Below, piece by piece: positions 1-8,259 of a stretch of DNA of 64,000 nt. The position numbers were made by a program, and so were the translations under genes. This DNA comes from Streptomyces bikiniensis. GTDB taxonomy: Bacteria; Actinomycetota; Actinomycetes; Streptomycetales; Streptomycetaceae. The first letter of the stretch is position 1; the number at the start of each line of letters is the position of its first letter. The notes beneath the pieces were generated by a model. The model searched no databases. It was not told where the DNA came from and saw nothing but the letters and a program-made list of their open reading frames with translations. The DNA lies in assembly GCA_000716465.1 (NCBI GenBank), contig JNWL01000004.1, forward strand, positions 1 to 64,000, read 5' to 3'.

Positions 1-180
1 CACCAACAGCAGCACGTCCTCGACCCGCTCCTCCCCCGCCTCGCTCCCCGCCGGAATCCACCCCCAGTCCGCCAACGCCTCCGCCGTGAAGTCCCGGCAA
101 CGCGACACCACCCTCCGCACCCCGCGCACCATCAGCCTCCGCACCTGGATTCCACCTCCCCCGCCCTCGCCGTCAGCCAT
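1..180 (-). CDS. ATP-binding protein, anti-sigma factor kinase-like (partial, N-terminus only)
   Basis: The reverse strand is open from an ATG at 180 to the window edge, giving about 60 residues. They include VRRVVSRCRDFTAEALADWG and end in ERVEDVLLLV. This matches the start of the HATPase_c protein encoded at 473-943 (VVGACRDLTQRALSEW, then AEDALLLVSEVV). The family comprises short RsbW/SpoIIAB-like ATPases that bind sigma factors or anti-anti-sigma factors. The two paralogues are divergent. The catalytic part lies outside the window, so function rests on this alignment. Confidence 0.6.
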   Translation of the reverse strand, partial: MADGEGGGGGIQVRRLMVRGVRRVVSRCRDFTAEALADWGWIPAGSEAGEERVEDVLLLV

Positions 181-472
181 GGCCCTGTCGGGGCCCGGAA
201 CTCTCGCCTCCCGGCTCCTCTTTCCGCACGGACGTCGTGGGTTTCATGAATCTCACCGTTCCTCTCACACCTTTTGCTCCTTTTACCTCTTTCCGAGAAC
301 TGTGGGCACATTCCTGAGATGTGAGGGGTTACGAAAGGGGGTTCTGGGAAAACGCGGCGACCGCCTTCTCGTGCGAAAGCGCCGTCGCACTCGCGCGAAA
401 GCGCCGTCGCAGCCGCCGGGCGGACGCCCTTGCGGGACGATTCGGAGCGGACGTCCTGGGAACCCGCAGCGT
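181..472. promoter_or_regulatory. Divergent intergenic region with 17-bp direct repeats
   Basis: This 292-bp spacer separates two divergent anti-sigma-type ATPase genes. Its 240-350 part is less GC-rich than the flanks. A 17-bp sequence, GCGAAAGCGCCGTCGCA, occurs twice (373-389 and 395-411), spaced 22 bp start to start, about two helical turns, and 60-100 bp upstream of the rightward gene. Same-face direct repeats of this kind can be a regulator binding site, but no known regulator is recognised. Confidence 0.4.
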
Positions 473-943
473 ATGAACGGTCGCCGCGTACATCACGTGC
501 GGCCCATGGCCGCCGAGACCCGCCGGTACGAACTGACGGAGGTCCCCGGGGTGGTGGGCGCGTGCCGGGACCTGACCCAGCGGGCGCTGAGCGAGTGGTT
601 CGGGACCGCGGGCGCGCCCGGGCAGGTCGCCGCCGAGGACGCCCTGCTGCTGGTCTCCGAGGTGGTCACCAACGCGTTCACCCACGGGGGCGTGCCGTAC
701 GAGCTGCGGCTCGACCGCACCGGGGGCCGGTTGTGGGTCCAGGTCAGCGACACGAACCCGGTACACCCCCGGCCCCGTGGCCCGCACCGCCCGAGCCGCG
801 CCTCCGGGCACGGCCTGTACCTGCTGGAACGGCTGTCGACCGCCTGGGGCTGCGTCCCGAGGGACGGCGGCAAGGCCGTCTGGTTCGAGGTGGAGGTGCC
901 GCCCGCGCCCGGGACCCCCGGCCTCCCGTGGCCGGAGGGATGA
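473..943 (+). CDS. ATP-binding protein (RsbW-like anti-sigma/serine kinase family)
   Basis: A 156-residue single-domain GHKL (HATPase_c) ATPase. The N box is visible as EDALLLVSEVVTNAFTHG, followed by VSDTNP (G1-like) and ASGHGLYLLERLSTAWG (G2 region). Streptomyces carry dozens of these short proteins. Characterised members phosphorylate anti-anti-sigma partners or sequester sigma factors. The ATG at 473 was chosen; ATG 506 (145 aa) is an alternative that keeps the whole domain. No partner sigma or STAS gene is adjacent. Its divergent neighbour is a paralogue. Confidence 0.8.
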   Translation: MNGRRVHHVRPMAAETRRYELTEVPGVVGACRDLTQRALSEWFGTAGAPGQVAAEDALLLVSEVVTNAFTHGGVPYELRLDRTGGRLWVQVSDTNPVHPRPRGPHRPSRASGHGLYLLERLSTAWGCVPRDGGKAVWFEVEVPPAPGTPGLPWPEG

Positions 944-1070
944 GCGGCCCCGGCGTTTACGGGGCGCACCGCGCGGTCACTCGCAGGGCGTGGCCGGTTC
1001 CCCGGCCGGGAGCCGACGGTGGGCATGTCCGCACCGCCTCCCCCGCCCCCCCCGCGATTGGACAAGCACC

Positions 1071-2111
1071 ATGAGGGTCGTCGTCACAGGAGCCACCGGA
1101 AACGTCGGAACCAGCGTGGTCCGGGCCCTCGACCGTGACCGCGCGGTCACGGACGTGCTCGGTGTCGCCCGTCGCGTCCCCGAGCTGCGGATCGGCGGAG
1201 CCCGCTGGACGGCGGCGGACGTCGACCCCGGCGGCCCCGACCTGGCCGCGCTGTTCGCGGGGGCCGACGCCGTCGTCCACCTCGCCTGGAAGTTCCAGCC
1301 CACGCACGATCCGGTCGAGACCTGGCGCACCAACGTCCTGGGCAGCATCAGGGTCTTCGAGGCGTGCGCCCGGGCGGGGGTGCAGTGCCTGGTGCACGCC
1401 TCTTCGGTGGGCGCCTACTCCCCCGGCCCGTCCGACGGACGCCCCGTGGACGAGTCGTGGTCCACCCACGGCTGGCCCGGCGCGGCCTACACCCGGGAGA
1501 AGGCCTATCTGGAGCGCTACCTGGACGGTTTCCAGTCGGCCCACCCGGACCTGCGGGTCGTACGGATGAGGCCGGCGTTCCTGTTCAAGGAGGGGGCCGC
1601 GAGCGAGCAGCGCCGCATCTTCGCGGGCCCCCTCCTGCCGTGGCGCGCCGTACGGCCGGGTGTGCTGCCCGTCGTGCCCTCCATCAAGGGGCTGCGGTTC
1701 CAGGCGCTGCACACCGACGACGCCGCCGAGGCCTACCGGGCGGCCGTGGTGCGGCCGGTCAGGGGGCCGTTCAACCTGGCGGCCGATCCGGTGCTCGACA
1801 CCGACGTCCTGGCCCGCCTCCTGAGGGCCCGCGCCGTCCCGGTTCCGGCGGGCGCGGCCCGTACCGTACTCGCCGCCGCGTGGCGCCTGCGCCTCGTGCC
1901 CGCCGCGCCGGGGCTGTTCGACGCGGTCCTGCGGCTGCCCCTGCTCGACTTCTCGCGGGCCCGTGAGGAACTGGACTGGGCGCCGTCGTGGACCTCGGAG
2001 GAGGCCGTCGGCGAGTTCCTCGAAGGCCTCGGGCGGGGGGCCGGGCTCGACACCCCGCCCCTGGCCGCCGACGCGGCGCCGGCGGGGGCCGGTGGGAGCG
2101 CGGGGAGGTGA
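1071..2111 (+). CDS. NAD-dependent epimerase/dehydratase (extended SDR)
   Basis: A 346-residue extended short-chain dehydrogenase/reductase. It starts with a Rossmann dinucleotide motif, VVVTGATGNVGTSVVRAL (GxxGxxG), near residue 10. Later come a substrate-side HASSVGAYSPG segment and an active-site YTREKAYLE (YxxxK). The length fits sugar-nucleotide epimerases/dehydratases, but the substrate cannot be read from sequence. It is a single gene, closed by a strong hairpin 8 bp after the stop. A hydroxysteroid dehydrogenase-like role is possible. Confidence 0.82.
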   Translation: MRVVVTGATGNVGTSVVRALDRDRAVTDVLGVARRVPELRIGGARWTAADVDPGGPDLAALFAGADAVVHLAWKFQPTHDPVETWRTNVLGSIRVFEACARAGVQCLVHASSVGAYSPGPSDGRPVDESWSTHGWPGAAYTREKAYLERYLDGFQSAHPDLRVVRMRPAFLFKEGAASEQRRIFAGPLLPWRAVRPGVLPVVPSIKGLRFQALHTDDAAEAYRAAVVRPVRGPFNLAADPVLDTDVLARLLRARAVPVPAGAARTVLAAAWRLRLVPAAPGLFDAVLRLPLLDFSRAREELDWAPSWTSEEAVGEFLEGLGRGAGLDTPPLAADAAPAGAGGSAGR

Positions 2112-2118
2112 ATCCGCG

Positions 2119-2150
2119 CCGGTGGGCGGCCCGGGCGGGCCGCCCACCGG
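2119..2150 (+). terminator. Intrinsic terminator after epimerase
   Basis: A perfect 14-bp GC stem (2119-2132 with 2137-2150) encloses a 4-nt loop 8 bp after the epimerase stop. It has no T-tract, as is usual in Streptomyces. Confidence 0.75.
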
Positions 2151-2241
2151 GGCGCTCCGGTCTCGCCCGCGCCCGACCTCGTCCATGTCGGTCTCGTCCG
2201 CGCCCGGCCCCGTCCACGTCGGCCTTACGCGTCTCCGGCCC

Positions 2242-2742
2242 TCATCCGTGGACGACCTCGCGCACGTTCTCCACGCGGCCGCAGTCCGAGGCGAGCTGCC
2301 GGGCGCGCTCCTTCAGGAACGCGCCGCCCAGTTCGGCCCTGCGCTCGTCGGGGACGTTCTCCCGGGTGTCGTTGAGGATGGTGCGCTCCTCCTCGTCGAG
2401 GTGGTGGGTGACCGCCTCGACCAGCTCCTCCAGGCGCTCGTCCCACTCGTCGGAGCCGACCTCGTCCACTTCCAGGAGGGCGAGGAGGGCCTTGTTCCCC
2501 TCCTCGTGCTCCTCCGTGCCGTGGTCCACTTCCTCGTCGTCGACGTTCTTGAAGCGCTTGAGCGCCCCGTAGACCTCGGCCTCCTCGGCCTCGCCGTGCG
2601 CGATCAGCAGGGCCGAGAACTCCTTCAGGGCGGCGGCCCGGTCCGCCTCGACGCTCCGCATCCGGCGGAACAGGTCCTCCATCCTGCGGTGGTCCTTCAG
2701 GATGGCCGCGACCACGTCCTGGTTCTCCTTGCTGCCCGCCAT
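2242..2742 (-). CDS. Hemerythrin HHE-domain protein
   Basis: A 166-residue protein with a four-helix HHE cation-binding fold. Candidate metal ligands lie in LKDHRRMEDLF, LIAHGEAEEAEVY, DHGTEEHEEGNKA and THHLDEEERTIL. Bacterial HHE proteins bind a diiron centre and act in O2 or NO sensing, iron handling or stress resistance. GGAGGAG lies just upstream of ATG 2742. A SigB-like promoter precedes the gene at 2826-2850, consistent with a general stress role (inference). It is transcribed separately from the oxidoreductase operon upstream. Confidence 0.88.
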   Translation of the reverse strand: MAGSKENQDVVAAILKDHRRMEDLFRRMRSVEADRAAALKEFSALLIAHGEAEEAEVYGALKRFKNVDDEEVDHGTEEHEEGNKALLALLEVDEVGSDEWDERLEELVEAVTHHLDEEERTILNDTRENVPDERRAELGGAFLKERARQLASDCGRVENVREVVHG

Positions 2743-2825
2743 CGTGCTGTCTCCTCCTCCGCCGGTCTTCCACCGGCCGGTCTGTCCCGCCGTACGGCGC
2801 TCCGGTGCCCGGTGCCGTCCGGCGG

Positions 2826-2850
2826 GTACCCCTGCCGGGGAGAACCAATC
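2826..2850 (-). promoter_or_regulatory. SigB-type promoter candidate for the hemerythrin gene
   Basis: Reading leftward, GATT-N15-GGGTAC matches the Streptomyces SigB-family consensus (GNNT-N14-16-GGGTAC/T). It ends about 84 bp before the hemerythrin ATG. The match is exact at the conserved bases, but the motif is short and could occur by chance. Confidence 0.55.
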
Positions 2851-2941
2851 GCGCCCGCCGTCCCGGCGCTCGAACCGAACCCGGTGGAGCGCGCGGCGGC
2901 CCTGCCCGACGTCCTCCGGGACCCGATCGCCGGGCGTCCCG

Positions 2942-4597
2942 TCACCGCACCCCGCCTCCCCGGGGCCCGGCCGCGCCCCCGGGGCCCGACGCGGCGGCGA
3001 GCAGGTCCTCGCGGTCCACGAGTTTGACGCGGGGGCGGTCCTGGGCTCGGCCCTCGGCGCGTTCGGCGGCGTCGATCGCGCGCCAGCCGTCGAGGTCGAC
3101 GGCGTCGGGACGGGCCGGGCCCGCCGGCGGGCCCGCGGGGGCGGTCAGCAGGCCCGCTTCGAGGTCGTCCAGGAGGGTGGTGACGGTCTCCTGGGCGCAG
3201 GACTTGTTGGTGCCGATGAAGCCGGTGGGGCCGCGCTTGATCCAGCCGGTGACGTAGACGCCCGGTTCGACCCGACCCCGCTCGTGCGGCACGGTGCCGG
3301 TCTCCGCGTCGAACGGCAGGCCCGGCACCGGTTCGGCGCGGTAGCCGACGGCGCGCAGCACGAGCGACGTCGCGATGGTCTCGGTGTCGTCGGTGGGGAC
3401 GGCCCGTACGGTGCCGTCGTCGGCGCGGCGCAGTGCGGTCCGTACGACGGTCAGGCCGGTCACCCGGTCCCCGCCCTCGATCCGCGCCGGGCCGGTCAGG
3501 AAGCGCAGCACGATGCGGCGGCGGCCGGGGACGGGGGCGCGGGCGGCGAGTTCGGCGAGGACCGCCGTCTTGGGCGTGGCGTCCGCCGGCAGGCTCTCGG
3601 GCCATCCCTCCACGAGGACGTCGACGTCGTCGAGGGCGGCGAGCGCGATCAGTTCGGGCAGGGTGAACGCGGCCTCGGCCGGTCCGCGCCGCCCGAGGAC
3701 GACGACCTCGCGGACCCGGCTCGCGCGCAGCGCGGTCAGGGCCCGGTCGGAGATGTCGGTACGGGCGAGGGCGTCGGGGTCGGCGGTCAGGATCCGGGCC
3801 ACGTCCAGGGCCACGTTGCCGTTGCCGACGACGACGGCCCGTTCGGTGTCCAGCGGGTGGGCGGTGCCGTCGTGGTCGGGGTGGCCGTTGTACCAGGCGA
3901 CGAAGTCGGTGGCGGAGGCGCTGCCGGGCAGGTCCTCGCCCTCGATGCCGAGGCGCCGGTCGGTGGCGGCGCCCACGGCGTAGACCACGGCGTGGTGGTC
4001 GCGGACCAGGTCCTCATGGTGCAGGTCGTGGCCGATCCGGGTGTTGAGGCGGTACGAGAAGCCGGGCTGGCCCTCGATGGCCCGGAACAGTTCGGTGACC
4101 CGCTTGGTGTCCTGGTGGTCGGGGGCCACTCCGGCCCGCGCGAGTCCGTACGGGGTGGGCAGCCGGTCGTACACGGTGACGCTCACGCCGGGGTGCCGGA
4201 GCAGTTCGTCGGCGGCGAAGAGTCCGGCCGGTCCGGCGCCGACCACGGCCACCCGCAGCCCGGTGGTCTCCGCCCGGCGCTGCGGGGGCACGAGGGCCAT
4301 GGGGGTGCGGTCGGCGTGCGGGGAGGTGTCGTAGTAGGCGCGGTTGAGTTCGAGGAACGGCAGCTCGCCCTCGGTGAGCTTGGTGTGCGGTTTGAGGGCG
4401 TCCACCGGGCAGGCCGTCGTGCACGCCCCGCAGTCGACGCAGGTGCGGGGGTCGACGTACAGCATCTCGGTCTGTCCGAAGCCCGGTTCGCCGGGGGCGG
4501 GGTGGATGCAGTTGACCGGGCAGGCCAGCACACACGACGCGTCGGCGCAGCACGACCGGGTGACGACGTAGGGCATGGGGAGCGGTTCTCCGTTCAC
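2942..4597 (-). CDS. fprB: Ferredoxin fused to NADPH-ferredoxin reductase (FprB-type)
   Basis: A 551-residue fusion. The N-terminal part is a bacterial ferredoxin with two cysteine clusters (CCADASCVLACPVNC and CVDCGACTTACP). From about residue 110 there is an adrenodoxin-reductase-like flavoprotein: the FAD motif VAVVGAGPAGLFAADELL, the PTPYGLARAGVAPDH signature, the NADPH motif VVVGNGNVALDVARIL, and GWIKRGPTGFIGTNK near the C-terminus. Mycobacterial FprB has this layout and passes NADPH electrons to Fe-S partners. The gene follows the diiron oxygenase by 100 bp and so is the likely electron donor. An internal ATG at 4576 is an alternative start. Confidence 0.9.
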   Translation of the reverse strand: MNGEPLPMPYVVTRSCCADASCVLACPVNCIHPAPGEPGFGQTEMLYVDPRTCVDCGACTTACPVDALKPHTKLTEGELPFLELNRAYYDTSPHADRTPMALVPPQRRAETTGLRVAVVGAGPAGLFAADELLRHPGVSVTVYDRLPTPYGLARAGVAPDHQDTKRVTELFRAIEGQPGFSYRLNTRIGHDLHHEDLVRDHHAVVYAVGAATDRRLGIEGEDLPGSASATDFVAWYNGHPDHDGTAHPLDTERAVVVGNGNVALDVARILTADPDALARTDISDRALTALRASRVREVVVLGRRGPAEAAFTLPELIALAALDDVDVLVEGWPESLPADATPKTAVLAELAARAPVPGRRRIVLRFLTGPARIEGGDRVTGLTVVRTALRRADDGTVRAVPTDDTETIATSLVLRAVGYRAEPVPGLPFDAETGTVPHERGRVEPGVYVTGWIKRGPTGFIGTNKSCAQETVTTLLDDLEAGLLTAPAGPPAGPARPDAVDLDGWRAIDAAERAEGRAQDRPRVKLVDREDLLAAASGPGGAAGPRGGGVR

Positions 4598-4697
4598 GTT
4601 CGCGGGGCCGCCGGGACGGCTCCCGGTCGGCGGTCCCGCCCGGCGGGCGGGTGTGCTGCCCGGACGGCGTACGCCCGCCGGACGAGGAGCCGGTGCG

Positions 4698-5660
4698 TCA
4701 GGCGGCGTGCGGGGCGGGCTCGCCCCGGAAGCGGGACGGGCGCCCGTCGATGCGCAGGGCGCGCCACACCTTCCGGGAGGCCCGGTTCATCAGGCCGATG
4801 TCCTCGGCGAGCATCCGCACGTCGGAGAAGAGGTCGCGGAGCATCTTCTCGCCGTCGGGCGACTTCCAGAAGATGTCCTTGATCACCCAGTGGGGGACGC
4901 CGATCTTCTCGGCGGTCTTCCGGTCGGGGACCACGATGACGTCGCCGAGGACGCGCATGATGACCGGGAAGGCCACTGAGAGGGCGCCCCGGCGGAACCT
5001 GCCGTAGCCGGGGACCTTGACGCGCAGGAACTCGTGGGCGAAGGAGATGTGGCGGGCCTCCTCGGCGACGTGGATCTGCATGAGCCGCCGCATCAGGGGG
5101 TGGATGTCCTCGCCGCCGCGCAGGATCGCCTTCTGGAGGTGGTCGATGGGCTCCTCGCCGGCGAGGACGCCGGTGAAGAACGACTCGGGGATGAGGGAGC
5201 CGGCCAGCGGCAGGAAGCGGCTGACCACCCGGAAGGAGCGCCGGCCGCCGGGCACGTCGGCGCCCGCGCGGTTGACGAACTCCTGGAACATCTGGGTGTG
5301 GTGGCACTCCTCCGTGGCCTCGTGGGTGAGGTAGCGGAACTCCGGGTTCTGGTTCGGCAGCGCGAAGAGGTAGTCCATCACCCCGCGGATGAGGACGTTC
5401 TCGAACTGCATGCCGACCTTGACGATGTTGGCGTACCGCCACAGGCCGATCTTCGTCCGGACCTCCAGCGGCTGCGCCCGGTACCACGGGTGGCCGCCGA
5501 GCGGGTCGGCCGCGGGGAGCACCCAGCGGGGGTCCTTCGGGTCGATGGCGAACTCGGGGTTGTCCCAGTCGATGTCGGTGAAGGCGTCGAAGTGGATGTG
5601 CACCGACGCCTCGGACAGCGTCCGGAGCCTTTCGTGGTAGTTCTCCTGGCTGATGGTCAT
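4698..5660 (-). CDS. AurF-like diiron oxygenase
   Basis: A 320-residue protein of the AurF (p-aminobenzoate N-oxygenase) superfamily. Likely diiron ligands are E87 (QFEN), E117/E118 with H120/H121 (EATEECHH), H197, and E200/E201 with H204 (QIHVAEEARH). These are the paired glutamate/histidine motifs of the fold. AurF-type enzymes oxygenate amines or C-H bonds using O2 and two electrons. Here a ferredoxin-reductase fusion lies downstream and a Baeyer-Villiger-type flavoprotein upstream in one operon. The substrate is unknown. Start is ATG 5660, beginning MTISQENYHERL. Confidence 0.85.
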   Translation of the reverse strand: MTISQENYHERLRTLSEASVHIHFDAFTDIDWDNPEFAIDPKDPRWVLPAADPLGGHPWYRAQPLEVRTKIGLWRYANIVKVGMQFENVLIRGVMDYLFALPNQNPEFRYLTHEATEECHHTQMFQEFVNRAGADVPGGRRSFRVVSRFLPLAGSLIPESFFTGVLAGEEPIDHLQKAILRGGEDIHPLMRRLMQIHVAEEARHISFAHEFLRVKVPGYGRFRRGALSVAFPVIMRVLGDVIVVPDRKTAEKIGVPHWVIKDIFWKSPDGEKMLRDLFSDVRMLAEDIGLMNRASRKVWRALRIDGRPSRFRGEPAPHAA

Positions 5661-5713
5661 CGTCGTCCTCGATCTCTCGTGTGCGGTCTCCGGAGGGACG
5701 GGCGGGTCCGGGG

Positions 5714-7228
5714 TCAGACCGCCGGGGCGTGGTCCCGGCGGTCGGTGGCGGGACGTGTCCCGGGGGCGGTCCGCTCGAAGCGGAGGGCGGGGTCCTCGAC
5801 GGGCGAGTCCCGCAGGGCCCGGCGGTCGCGGTAGTAGTCGTTCCAGATCCGCCAGGGGTCGCGGATGCCCTGGCGGGGCATGATCGCGTCGCCGCGCGCG
5901 ATGTAGCCGGAGGTCAGCGACTCCCCCATGACGGACACGTCGGAGCGGTCGGACGCGGCGGCGACGGGGGTGGCGCTGGTGAGGCCGTGCCGGTCCATGT
6001 GGGCGATCAGGCGGCTGAGGTACGCGCAGGCGAGGTCGGCCTTGAGCGTCCAGGAGGCGTTGGTGTAGCCGATGATCATCGCCAGGTTGGGGACGCCGTC
6101 GAGCATCACGCCCTTGTAGAGGAGGTGGTCGCGGGTGACGAGGGGCTTGCCGTCGACCGTGATCTCCATGCCGCCGGCGAGCTGGAGCTTCAGGCCGGTG
6201 GCCGTGACGACGACGTCGGCCGGGATCTCCTCGCCGGACTTCACCCTGATCCCGTTCTCGGTGAAGGTCTCGATCCGGTCGGTGACCACGGAGGCCTTGC
6301 CGCTCTTGAGGGCCTTGAAGAGGTCGCCGCCGGGGACGACGCAGAGCCGCTGGTCCCAGGGCTTGTACGACGGGGTGAAGTGGCGCATGTCGACGTCCTT
6401 GCCGAGCCGGGCCCGGACGGCGCCGAGCAGCACCTTGCGCATGAGCCGCGGGGCCTTGCGGCACAGGGCGTACAGGCCGCGCTGGAGCGCGATGTTGCGG
6501 GCGCGGCCCACGCGGTGGACGAGCCCGGCGGGGACGCGGAGCCTGCGCAGGACGGTGGAGACGGGGTCGTCGGCGGGCAGCGCCAGGATGTACGTGGGCG
6601 AGCGCTGGAGCATGGTGACGTGCGCGGCGGTGTCGGCCATCGAGGGGACCAGGGTGATGGCGGTGGCGCCGCTGCCGATGACGACCACGCGCTTGCCGGT
6701 GTGGTCGAGGTCCTCGGGCCAGTGCTGCGGGTGCACGAGGGTGCCGGTGAAGCGCTCCTCGCCGGGGAACTCCGGGCGGTGGCCGGCGTCGTAGTCGTAG
6801 TAGCCGGTGGCGCCGACGAGGAAGCGGGCCTTCCAGAGCTCGGTCGTGCCGGTGGCCTCGTCCAGGGTCTCGACGGTCCACCGGCCCTCGTCGCCCGACC
6901 AGTCGGCGCGGACGGCCTTGCGGCCGAAGCGGACGTGCTCGGTGACGCCGCGCTCCTCGGCGGTCTCCTGGACGTAGCGGCGGATGTCCGTGCCCTCGGC
7001 GAGGATCCTGGTGCCGTGCCAGGCGCGGAAGCCGTAGCCGAAGGTGTACATGTCCGAGTCCGAGCGGATGCCCGGGTAGCGGAACAGGTCCCAGGTGCCG
7101 CCGACCCGTGCGCGCCGCTCGATGACGGCGTACGTGGTGCCGGGGTTGCCGTCGGCCAGGTGGCAGGCGGCGCTGATGCCGGACAGTCCCGCGCCGATGA
7201 TCAGCACGTCGACGTGCTGGTGTTCCAT
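5714..7228 (-). CDS. FAD-dependent Baeyer-Villiger-type monooxygenase
   Basis: A 504-residue class B flavin monooxygenase. It has an FAD-binding VLIIGAGLSGISAA at the N-terminus, RVGGTWDLFRYPGIRSDSD, the Baeyer-Villiger fingerprint FTGTLVHPQHWP (FxGxxxHxxxWP), and the NADPH motif VVVIGSGATAITLVP. Relatives include mycobacterial EthA, which oxidises ketones and thioamides. It is the first gene of a leftward operon with the diiron oxygenase (53-bp gap) and FprB, and is divergent from a TetR gene. Start is ATG 7228, preceded by GAGGGG. The native substrate is not predictable. Confidence 0.92.
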   Translation of the reverse strand: MEHQHVDVLIIGAGLSGISAACHLADGNPGTTYAVIERRARVGGTWDLFRYPGIRSDSDMYTFGYGFRAWHGTRILAEGTDIRRYVQETAEERGVTEHVRFGRKAVRADWSGDEGRWTVETLDEATGTTELWKARFLVGATGYYDYDAGHRPEFPGEERFTGTLVHPQHWPEDLDHTGKRVVVIGSGATAITLVPSMADTAAHVTMLQRSPTYILALPADDPVSTVLRRLRVPAGLVHRVGRARNIALQRGLYALCRKAPRLMRKVLLGAVRARLGKDVDMRHFTPSYKPWDQRLCVVPGGDLFKALKSGKASVVTDRIETFTENGIRVKSGEEIPADVVVTATGLKLQLAGGMEITVDGKPLVTRDHLLYKGVMLDGVPNLAMIIGYTNASWTLKADLACAYLSRLIAHMDRHGLTSATPVAAASDRSDVSVMGESLTSGYIARGDAIMPRQGIRDPWRIWNDYYRDRRALRDSPVEDPALRFERTAPGTRPATDRRDHAPAV

Positions 7229-7421
7229 CTCGTTACCCCTCTGTCGCCGCCCCGCGTGCTTCCGCACCGGTGCACCGGATGCACCAGACCCGAACGCCGT
7301 CGCCCGGTACGGGAATTTACCTGTGTCACTGCGTCCAAGGTACCGGCGGTAACACGTCATGCGCCACCCCCGGGAAACGACCGCGCGCGGCCTCTTGATC
7401 GGGCCGGGTACGATCCACGCC

Positions 7422-8153
7422 GTGGCGGAGGACAGAGACGTACGCGGTGACGGACGCCCCGACGGCCGGGACACGCGCTGGTCCGGCCACCGGGCCGAGC
7501 GCCGCGACCAGGTCCTCGCGGCGGCCCTCGCCGTCATCGGCCGGGAGGGTCCCTCGGTCAGCGTGGCGGCGATCGGCGCCGAGGCCGGGATGCCCCGTTC
7601 CGTGGTCTACCGGATCTTCCGCAGCCGCGAGGACCTGGACGAGCGGATCCGCGCGCGCATCGCCGACGACCTGCTGGCCGAGTTGTACCCGGCGCTCGAC
7701 CCGAAGGGAACCGTCCGGGAGGCCGTCGAACTCGGCGCCGCGACCTATGTCGGCTGGGTCGCGGAGCACCCCCGGCTCCACCAGTTCCTCGGCACCGGCT
7801 CGCCCGAGCGGCACGCCGCCGGCTCCCGGGTGGTGGCGGGCACCCGCACGGCCATCGCCCTCCACCTGGCGCGGCTGCTCGACACGTACGCCGAGCAGTT
7901 GGTCGACGGCGGCAAGGCGCCCGCGGGCTTCACCCTCAACCTGGCGTTCGGCATGGTGGGGCTGGTGGACGGGGTGGTCAACCAGTGGGCCGCGCACCCC
8001 GAGTCGCGGAGCTCCCTCGACGACCTGACGCATTTCCTGGGCGACGCCCTGTGGGGCGTCCTCTCGCAGTCCACCCTGCGGCTGGGGCTCGTCCTCGATC
8101 CGGACCAGCCGATCGGCACGGCCCTGGAGCCACCGGCGCGGCCCCGGCCGTGA
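7422..8153 (+). CDS. TetR-family transcriptional regulator
   Basis: A 243-residue regulator. The N-terminal helix-turn-helix is visible in RRDQVLAAALAVIGREGPSVSVAAIGAEAGMPRSVVYRIFRSREDLDERI, followed by a helical ligand domain. GTG 7422 was chosen because upstream codons do not look coding. It is divergent from the monooxygenase operon and probably represses it. TACCG-G-CGGTA at 7341-7351 is a weak operator candidate in the shared region. The effector may be an operon substrate (inference). Confidence 0.85.
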   Translation: MAEDRDVRGDGRPDGRDTRWSGHRAERRDQVLAAALAVIGREGPSVSVAAIGAEAGMPRSVVYRIFRSREDLDERIRARIADDLLAELYPALDPKGTVREAVELGAATYVGWVAEHPRLHQFLGTGSPERHAAGSRVVAGTRTAIALHLARLLDTYAEQLVDGGKAPAGFTLNLAFGMVGLVDGVVNQWAAHPESRSSLDDLTHFLGDALWGVLSQSTLRLGLVLDPDQPIGTALEPPARPRP

Positions 8154-8159
8154 GGGGCC

Positions 8160-8252
8160 AGGGCGGTCGGGCCCCGTGCCGGAAGAAGCCAGGGCGATCG
8201 GGCCCCGTGCCGGAAGAGGCCGGGGCGATCGGGCCCCTTCCGGAAGGAGGCC
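8160..8252. repeat. Three tandem 31-bp repeats
   Basis: Units at 8160-8190, 8191-8221 and 8222-8252 share the core GATCGGGCCCC plus CCGGAAG, with a few substitutions. The array fills the space between the TetR stop and the end of the convergent gene at 8260. It is non-coding. GGGCCCC and GCCGGAAG can form short stems, so it may also aid termination. Confidence 0.85.
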
Positions 8253-8259
8253 CGGGCGG

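Noticed and set aside
7341-7351. TACCG-G-CGGTA as the operator of the BVMO-operon TetR
   Set aside because: The arms are only 5 bp and match common GC-rich sequence, so it is mentioned with the gene but not listed as a site.
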